Assembly: GCA_031267475.1 (NCBI GenBank)
Contig: JAIRZA010000131.1
Span: forward strand, 1 to 10,578
Direction: 5' to 3'
Source of the DNA: Spirochaetaceae bacterium
Lineage (GTDB): Bacteria; Spirochaetota; Spirochaetia; Treponematales; Breznakiellaceae
DNA: 10,578 nt
The translations under genes were made by a program, and so were the position numbers. This document shows, piece by piece, positions 7,421 to 10,578 of this stretch. Each line of letters begins with the position of its first letter. Position 1 is the stretch's first letter. The notes beneath the pieces were generated by a model. That model did no database searches. It was not told where the DNA came from and saw only the letters and a list, made by a program, of their open reading frames with translations.

Positions 7421-8047
7421 TTAGCTTTTTTCGCCGGCTTTAGCGTCTTTTGCGGCGGCAGGCGCGGCATCAGCGGTTTCCGCAGTAGACGCGGCTTCGG
7501 ATTTCGCAAATTTGACGAGCGCCACTACCTGATCTTCCGCAGAGATGAGCTTCACGCCCTCTCCGAGCGCTAAATCGCGGACGTGTATGGATTGATTTGC
7601 GCCAAGAGCGGAAATGTCTACATTAACACGCGCCGGCAGATCTTTAGGAAAACATTCAACTTCAATATCGTGCAGAGGCGTTTCAAGAACGCCGCCTTCA
7701 CGCACACCAATGGGGTTGCCTGAAATATGCAGCGAAACACGGGCGCGAAGTAATTTACCCATTTCAATTTCATAAAAATCAACATGGAGTATGTTTCCAT
7801 CTTGTATATTTCGCTGGGTTGATTTTACAAAGGCGTCGTGCGCCGCGCCGTCAACGGTTACCCTAACTATGGTGCTTTCAGAGATTGTACGCAGGCCGCC
7901 TGATAATTCCTTCTGGTCAAGGTCTATGTGGATGGTCTCGCCCTTCCCGTATATCACACCGGGTACGCGGCCCTGCTTGCGCAAGTTAGCAGACTTGGTA
8001 GAACCAAAGTCTGTCCTGGGGCGGGCGGAAAAAACAACGTTACTCAT
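7421..8047 (-). CDS. rplY: 50S ribosomal protein L25 / general stress protein Ctc
   Basis: 208 residues. It binds 5S rRNA in the large ribosomal subunit. Residues 1-92 are the L25 beta-barrel (SARPRTDFGSTKSANLRKQGRVPGVIYG, then HVDFYEI). About 98-182 is the TL5/Ctc C-terminal domain (GNPIGVREGGVLE, DIEVECFPKDLPARVNVDIS). An alanine-rich, low-complexity tail of about 25 residues ends the protein. The frame is open upstream to 8068, but the start at 8047 is set by a strong AAGGAG 7 bases before it and by family alignment. This is the long, two-domain Ctc form. It is co-transcribed with the membrane prolyl isomerase. Confidence 0.96.
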   Translation of the reverse strand: MSNVVFSARPRTDFGSTKSANLRKQGRVPGVIYGKGETIHIDLDQKELSGGLRTISESTIVRVTVDGAAHDAFVKSTQRNIQDGNILHVDFYEIEMGKLLRARVSLHISGNPIGVREGGVLETPLHDIEVECFPKDLPARVNVDISALGANQSIHVRDLALGEGVKLISAEDQVVALVKFAKSEAASTAETADAAPAAAKDAKAGEKS

Positions 8048-8054
8048 ATCTGAA

Positions 8055-8060
8055 CTCCTT
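8055..8060 (-). promoter_or_regulatory. Strong ribosome-binding site fixing the L25 start
   Basis: AAGGAG on the - strand, 7 bases before the ATG at 8047. It lies inside the longer open frame and so argues against the upstream start codon at 8068. Confidence 0.85.
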
Positions 8061-8085
8061 AAAATCATTGGACTTACTGTAAAAC

Positions 8086-8113
8086 ATAATTAGCGGGACA
8101 GAATCCGCTTCAA
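8086..8113 (-). promoter_or_regulatory. Weak candidate promoter for L25
   Basis: On the - strand TTGAAG (8113-8108) is followed by TAATTA/AATTAT (about 8092-8086) at 15-16 bases. The leader would be about 30 bases and include the AAGGAG. The spacing is short, so this is tentative. Confidence 0.3.
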
Positions 8114-8126
8114 GTCCTTTTGCGTA

Positions 8127-8157
8127 AAAGCTGTTTAGAAACTTTCCATACAGCTTT
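8127..8157. repeat. 8-bp inverted repeat between L25 and the accessory region
   Basis: AAAGCTGT (8127-8134) and ACAGCTTT (8150-8157) with a 15-base loop. T-rich sequence follows on the + side (ATTATTTCTTGTT). It may be a weak terminator remnant or an operator upstream of the L25 promoter. It marks roughly where repeat-rich DNA begins. Confidence 0.4.
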
Positions 8158-8218
8158 ATTATTTCTTGTTATATGATATTGTATGAGGAAAAAATTGTCT
8201 ACGCGCTGGCTCAACGCG

Positions 8219-8269
8219 GCTGAACACGCAAAGCGTGTTCAGCTCCGGAGTTTCGCGGAGCGAAACTCC
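8219..8269. repeat. Two adjacent perfect hairpins upstream of the nuclease gene
   Basis: The first is GCTGAACACGC, AAA, GCGTGTTCAGC (8219-8243; 11 bp). The second is GGAGTTTCGC, GGA, GCGAAACTCC (8247-8269; 10 bp). They are 3 bases apart, and neither is followed by a T run on either strand. The apex GCAAAGC of the first is the complement of the GCTTTGC apex in hairpins at 8551-8571 and 10531-10547. The last two bases of the second enter the direct repeat at 8268. A further pair CCGGTG/CACCGG (8276-8299) follows. Confidence 0.85.
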
Positions 8270-8283
8270 ACGCCCCCGGTGAG
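8268..8283 (+). repeat. Left copy of 16-bp direct repeat bracketing the nuclease gene
   Basis: CCACGCCCCCGGTGAG occurs here and at 9448-9463 in the same orientation, 1180 bp apart. Both copies are preceded by AAAC plus one differing base and followed by one differing base plus CT. Confidence 0.85.
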
Positions 8284-8330
8284 ACTTCACACCCACCGGT
8301 GATAAATACGGAATCGCTGTCAAAATTTCA

Positions 8331-8359
8331 TTGCGCCATGACAAAAAGGCGGGTAAAAT
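8331..8359 (+). promoter_or_regulatory. Candidate promoter of the nuclease/transposase gene
   Basis: TTGCGC (8331-8336), exactly 17 bases, TAAAAT (8354-8359). The predicted start of transcription coincides with the ATG at 8366, so the message may be leaderless. This fits the lack of a well-placed ribosome site (only AGGCGGG 12-18 bases before the ATG). Confidence 0.4.
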
Positions 8360-8509
8360 AATCTCATGGAAGTAAACCGCGAATATAAAGACAGCGTTTT
8401 CAGCCTGCTTTTCAACAACAAAGAGCGCCTGCTGGAACTTTACAACGCCATCGAAGGGACAAACTACACGGATGCCGGCGACATAAAAATCAATACACTG
8501 CAAGACATT

Positions 8510-8618
8510 GGACTTGTTCAACAACCCGGTTGGGTTGTCTCTCAAGTCTTGCAAAATGCTTTGCATTTTGCGGTTTCAAGCGGTTGTTGTTCGATAACTG
8601 AAGTTATCGAACAATTCT
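8510..8618. mobile_element. 109-bp hairpin-array insertion (MITE-like) inside the nuclease gene
   Basis: It is flanked on both sides by ATT (8507-8509 and 8619-8621), which looks like a 3-bp target duplication. Its ends are imperfect inverted repeats (GACTTGTTCAACAA on the left; GAATTGTTCGATAA on the complement of the right end; 11 of 14 match). It holds three stem-loops. The first is GACTTG/CAAGTC enclosing ACAACCC, GGTT, GGGTTGT (8511-8548). The second is GCAAAATGC, TTT, GCATTTTGC (8551-8571). The third is TTGTTCGATAAC, TGAA, GTTATCGAACAA (8587-8614). No coding capacity. It shifts the host gene frame by +1. Its layout matches the element at 10429-10578. Confidence 0.8.
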
Positions 8619-8645
8619 ATTATATTTCTGGACAAGGTAAACGAC

Positions 8646-9407
8646 GTGTCATTCGAATTCCGCAAAAAGCTGATAGTCCTAATCGAGCATCAGTCAACAA
8701 TCAACCCTAACATGGCGTTGCGCCTGTTGATGTACATAGGCCGCCTCTATGAAAAAATAATGGAAAGCAAACTATTATATTCCCGCAAAAAGGCGAACAT
8801 TCCCTGCCCGGAGTTCATCGTGCTGTACAACGGGCGAGAAGAACTGCCTGATGAAAGCGTGTTGAGGTTGTCAGACCTATTTGAAAAAGTAGAAGGAAAT
8901 GATAAAATAGAATTAGAACTTGAAGTCAAAGTATACAACATAAACAAAGGACGAAACCCCGCGATAGAAGGGCGGTGCGCGTCTCTGAACGGGTACGCTG
9001 AATTGGTGGCTAAAGCGCGTGAGAATGAAAAGGCGGGGATGGACAAAGCCGAGGCGGTGAAAGAAGCCGTAAAGCACTGCATAAGAGAAGGGACGCTTGG
9101 CGGATTTTTGCGAGAACACGGATCGGAGGTAGAGAATATGCTATTAACAGAATGGAACTTGGACGACGCATTGCAAGTTTGCAGAGAGGAAAGCTGGGAA
9201 GATGGCTGGGAAAAAGGCATAGCGCAGGGAATGGAGAAGGGCAGAGAGCAGGGCATAGAACAAGGGTTGGAGAAAGGCATAGAACAAGGGTTGGAGAAGG
9301 GTATCGAGAAAGGGCGGCGTGAAACATGGGAAGGTTTTGCCGAGCTTTTAAGCCACTCAAAGACACTTGAGGACTTGAAAAAAATGTTTGAAACATCAAC
9401 ACGTTAG
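8646..9407 (+). CDS. 3' fragment of the Rpn-like nuclease, possibly translated from GTG
   Basis: The frame from a GTG at 8646 encodes 253 residues that keep the IEHQST part of the active site and the whole C-terminal half. It lacks the upstream aspartate (NDV, just before the GTG) needed for a complete PD-(D/E)XK site. No ribosome-binding site precedes the GTG, so I regard the start as an artefact of the split gene. The reading frame itself is undamaged to the stop, which suggests that the insertion is recent or that the fragment is still under selection. Confidence 0.35.
   Translation: MSFEFRKKLIVLIEHQSTINPNMALRLLMYIGRLYEKIMESKLLYSRKKANIPCPEFIVLYNGREELPDESVLRLSDLFEKVEGNDKIELELEVKVYNINKGRNPAIEGRCASLNGYAELVAKARENEKAGMDKAEAVKEAVKHCIREGTLGGFLREHGSEVENMLLTEWNLDDALQVCREESWEDGWEKGIAQGMEKGREQGIEQGLEKGIEQGLEKGIEKGRRETWEGFAELLSHSKTLEDLKKMFETSTR
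9252..9299 (+). repeat. Two tandem 24-bp units within a degenerate 12-bp/4-residue repeat tract
   Basis: Bases 9252-9275 and 9276-9299 are identical except for the last base, and each encodes GIEQGLEK. They sit in a longer run (about 9210-9320) of 12-bp units coding for x-E-K/Q-G tetrads, about nine units in all. Charged glycine-containing tails like this are usual at the C-terminus of the family and are likely to change length by slippage. Confidence 0.85.
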
Positions 9408-9414
9408 AGATTAA

Positions 9415-9428
9415 ACGAGCCGGCTCGT
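9415..9428. repeat. 14-bp perfect palindrome just after the nuclease gene
   Basis: ACGAGCCGGCTCGT, self-complementary throughout, begins 8 bases after the stop. There is no T run, so it is not a typical terminator. GGGG/CCCC (9436-9449) forms another small stem just downstream, next to the right direct repeat. Confidence 0.6.
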
Positions 9429-9447
9429 CTGGATAGGGGCGCAAACC

Positions 9448-9463
9448 CCACGCCCCCGGTGAG
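9448..9463 (+). repeat. Right copy of 16-bp direct repeat bracketing the nuclease gene
   Basis: CCACGCCCCCGGTGAG, identical to 8268-8283 and in the same orientation. Together the two copies enclose the nuclease gene with its promoter and could mark the ends of a cassette or the site of recombination that could delete it. Confidence 0.85.
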
Positions 9464-9490
9464 GCTCAAAACGATTTCGGGATGTTGCCG

Positions 9491-9668
9491 CGCAGCGGAT
9501 ATGAAGCCCACTGGCGGGCGTAGCGCATAGAAACCCGCTGGCAGGCGCGTATGCCAACTGCCTTTATCAGAGCGACGCCGCAAAGTGAAGACAGCTTACT
9601 GACTGCCGCCGCGTAGCGGATATGAAGCCCACTGGTGGGCGCGTAGCGGATGGAAACCTGCTGGCGGG
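9491..9668 (+). repeat. Four degenerate 27-28-bp units arranged as two pairs
   Basis: Units lie at 9491-9518, 9519-9545, 9612-9639 and 9642-9668. Shared sequence is CGYAGCGSAT, then RAARCC, then CTGGYRGG. Units 1 and 3 are nearly identical to each other, as are 2 and 4, so a pair was duplicated with a period of 121 bp. Each unit contains a small CC..GG dyad. This fills most of the 303-bp gap between the two nuclease-type genes; the 66 bp between the pairs shows no further structure that I can support. No open reading frame or RNA gene is evident in the gap. Confidence 0.8.
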
Positions 9669-9671
9669 TTG

Positions 9672-9700
9672 TTGAATGAGTTTGTTTAAGGACATACTAT
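9672..9700 (+). promoter_or_regulatory. Candidate promoter of the second nuclease-like gene
   Basis: TTGAAT (9672-9677), 17 bases, TACTAT (9695-9700). The transcript would begin a few bases before the ATG at 9711. The only AAGGA (9688-9692) is 18 bases from the ATG, too far for normal use, so initiation may be leaderless. Alternatively an unusual codon at 9699 or 9705 may be used. Confidence 0.4.
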
Positions 9701-9710
9701 ATTAATTACG

Positions 9711-10415
9711 ATGATAGGCGTTGAAAACGAAAGCTCTCTGCACCGCTCGCTAAAACTTGCTTACGCGGGAGAAGACGGCGGGATCGAAGTCGCAAACGGG
9801 GAGTATATCTGCGACTGCGTGAACACTGCGGGCGACATCATCGAAGTACAAACAGGCAGCTTTGCGCCGCTGCGTAAAAAACTACCACAGCTTAGCAGAA
9901 ATTACCATGTAAAAATTGTTTACCCCATAATTGAAGAAAAACACATAGCCCTGTATGATAATAACAATAATTTGACACACCTGCGAAAGAGCCCCAAAAG
10001 AGGCTGTAAATGGGACCTGTTTAACGCGCTTATATACGCCCCGCTGTTGCCGTTGCTACCCAATCTAACAGTGGATCTTGCGATAGTTGACATACTTGAA
10101 GAACGCAAAGCAGACGGCAAAGGCTCATGGCGGAGAGACGGCGTAAGCATACGAGACAAATTTTTACAAAACCACAAACAGACCATCGTGCTTTGCCGGT
10201 TGAAAGACTACCTGCAATTCATCCCGTTCAAGACAAACGAACCCTTTACCGCCGCGTTATTGGCTGATAAAAGCCGTGTAAAACCAGCGCTTGCCCGCAA
10301 GACAATATATGTCCTTAACCGGTTGGAGCTCATTGAGCAAATAGGAAAATGCGGACGTTCAAAGTTATACCGTATCACGCGCAGGCGGAAAGCGCGTGTA
10401 AAACAACACCAATAA
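9711..10415 (+). CDS. Uncharacterised protein with PD-(D/E)XK-like N-terminus and winged-helix-like C-terminus
   Basis: 234 residues, soluble. I do not recognise a named family. The N-terminus has a pattern like PD-(D/E)XK nucleases: ENESSLHRSLK (5-15, helix with conserved-looking glutamate), D35 in YICDCVN, then a strand with E45-x-Q47 in IIEVQTGSF, and LRKKLPQL. Next come KIVYPIIEEK (68-77) and LRKSPKRG, which look like a substrate-binding basic loop, and a long helix-rich middle including EERKADGKGSWRRDG. Residues about 176-224 look like a winged helix (PFTAALLADKS, KPALARKTIYVLNRLELIEQIG, RSKLYRIT). The tail is very basic. A DNA-binding nuclease role is inference from these motifs. It lies between two repeat clusters and just before a small terminal-inverted-repeat element, in the same orientation as the broken Rpn-like gene. 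Confidence 0.7.
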   Translation: MIGVENESSLHRSLKLAYAGEDGGIEVANGEYICDCVNTAGDIIEVQTGSFAPLRKKLPQLSRNYHVKIVYPIIEEKHIALYDNNNNLTHLRKSPKRGCKWDLFNALIYAPLLPLLPNLTVDLAIVDILEERKADGKGSWRRDGVSIRDKFLQNHKQTIVLCRLKDYLQFIPFKTNEPFTAALLADKSRVKPALARKTIYVLNRLELIEQIGKCGRSKLYRITRRRKARVKQHQ

Positions 10416-10428
10416 TAATTTCATATTT

Positions 10429-10578
10429 GAGCCTGTTCCAAAATCGGTTATTTTGTAACAGGCTCTTGCAGTTTTTCGCCCTACGGGCGCGTCATGATGA
10501 CGACAAAACTGCGGTTTTTATAGGTTGCTGGACAAGCTTTGCTTGTCTCCCCAAAAACTGAAGTTTTGGAACAGCCTC
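10429..10578. mobile_element. ~150-bp MITE-like element with 15-bp terminal inverted repeats (reaches window edge)
   Basis: The left end GAGCCTGTTCCAAAA (10429-10443) and the right end TTTTGGAACAGCCTC (10564-10578) are inverted repeats matching at 14 of 15. Inside are: a long stem GAGCCTGTTCCAAAAT/ATTTTGTAACAGGCTC with loop CGGTT (10429-10465, one mismatch); GCAGTTTT/AAAACTGC (10468-10512) enclosing two small hairpins, CGCCC/GGGCG and CGTCA/TGACG; GACAAGC, TTT, GCTTGTC (10531-10547); and AAAAC, TGAA, GTTTT (10554-10567). No gene is encoded. The first stem lies 13 bp after the preceding stop and may also help end that transcript. Because the window stops at 10578, the true right boundary and any target duplication cannot be seen. 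Confidence 0.75.

Larger units (their letters stand above)
8366..9407 (+). pseudogene. Rpn-family PD-(D/E)XK nuclease/putative transposase, split by a 109-bp insertion
   Basis: The 5' part (8366-8509, 48 codons, MEVNREYKDSVFSLLF to INTLQDI) and the 3' part (from 8622, IFLDKVNDVSFEFRKKLIVL onward) belong to one gene of the recombination-promoting nuclease type. Removing 8510-8621 (the insertion plus one ATT copy, 112 bp) gives a continuous 309-residue frame, close to the usual family length. In that reconstruction the nuclease motif is D56 (NDVSF) and E70-x-Q72 (IEHQST), followed by YIGRLYEK, FIVLYNG, VYNINKG, and the family signature MLLTEWNLDDAL. A tetrad-repeat tail of EKG/EQG units closes it. 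As it stands, the upstream frame reads through the insertion and stops at 8710, so the N-terminal product lacks the catalytic site. Proteins of this family cut DNA and promote RecA-independent recombination. Whether any fragment is functional is unknown. Confidence 0.88.

Noticed and set aside
8048..8068. Upstream start codon for L25 at 8068
   Set aside because: The AAGGAG site lies inside this stretch, 7 bases before the ATG at 8047, and family alignment begins there.
8747..9280. 177-codon open frame on the - strand
   Set aside because: Antisense to the nuclease tetrad repeats, giving low-complexity Pro/Ser/Cys sequence; no start signal.
9491..9668. CRISPR-like array of ~28-bp repeats
   Set aside because: Units are directly adjacent within each pair, vary in sequence, and there are no spacers of regular size or cas genes.

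Overview
The window looks like a chromosomal segment of a spirochaete, most likely a Treponema of the termite-gut type. This is inferred from four things: roughly even base composition; a DUF115/MptE-like protein of spirochaetal style; a LolA-like carrier beside a RodZ-type HTH membrane protein; and a recombination-promoting nuclease (Rpn/PD-(D/E)XK transposase) gene embedded in hairpin-rich repeats. No ribosomal RNA or other species marker is present, so the genus is an inference.

Bases 1-1193 are read leftward. A well-formed promoter drives tRNA-Leu(UAA) almost from its first base. Then come a LolA-like periplasmic lipoprotein carrier (GTG start) and a RodZ-like HTH/transmembrane protein cut by the window edge. 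No terminator separates the three. Bases 1350-2527 hold argC (arginine biosynthesis) on the + strand. It converges with only 8 bp to spare on a leftward gene encoding HisA fused to HisI and HisE, which would carry out histidine steps 2, 3 and 4 on one chain. A 16-bp stem-loop occupies the leader of that his gene. Further right on the - strand are a DUF115/Maf-like protein and a two-gene unit, ribosomal protein L25/Ctc followed by a membrane-anchored PpiD/SurA-like prolyl isomerase. That unit ends in a clear intrinsic terminator.

From about 8100 to the right edge the window changes character to an accessory, repeat-dense region. It holds an Rpn-family nuclease/transposase gene broken by a 109-bp insertion flanked by an ATT duplication. 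Removing 112 bp restores one continuous 309-codon frame. The gene is bracketed by a 16-bp direct repeat (8268 and 9448), with perfect hairpins on the left and a four-unit degenerate repeat on the right. Next comes a second gene with a PD-(D/E)XK-like N-terminus and a winged-helix-like C-terminus, and the window ends in a ~150-bp element with 15-bp terminal inverted repeats.

The most interesting observation is that the 109-bp insertion and the ~150-bp terminal element share the same order of hairpins. Apex sequences are conserved (CGGTT, GCTTTGC, AACTGAAGTT) while the stems differ but stay perfectly paired. This compensatory pattern suggests a family of small mobile elements selected for secondary structure, lying next to nuclease/transposase-type genes. 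The genes at the left are ordinary housekeeping and biosynthetic genes; the right part is the candidate for something undescribed.
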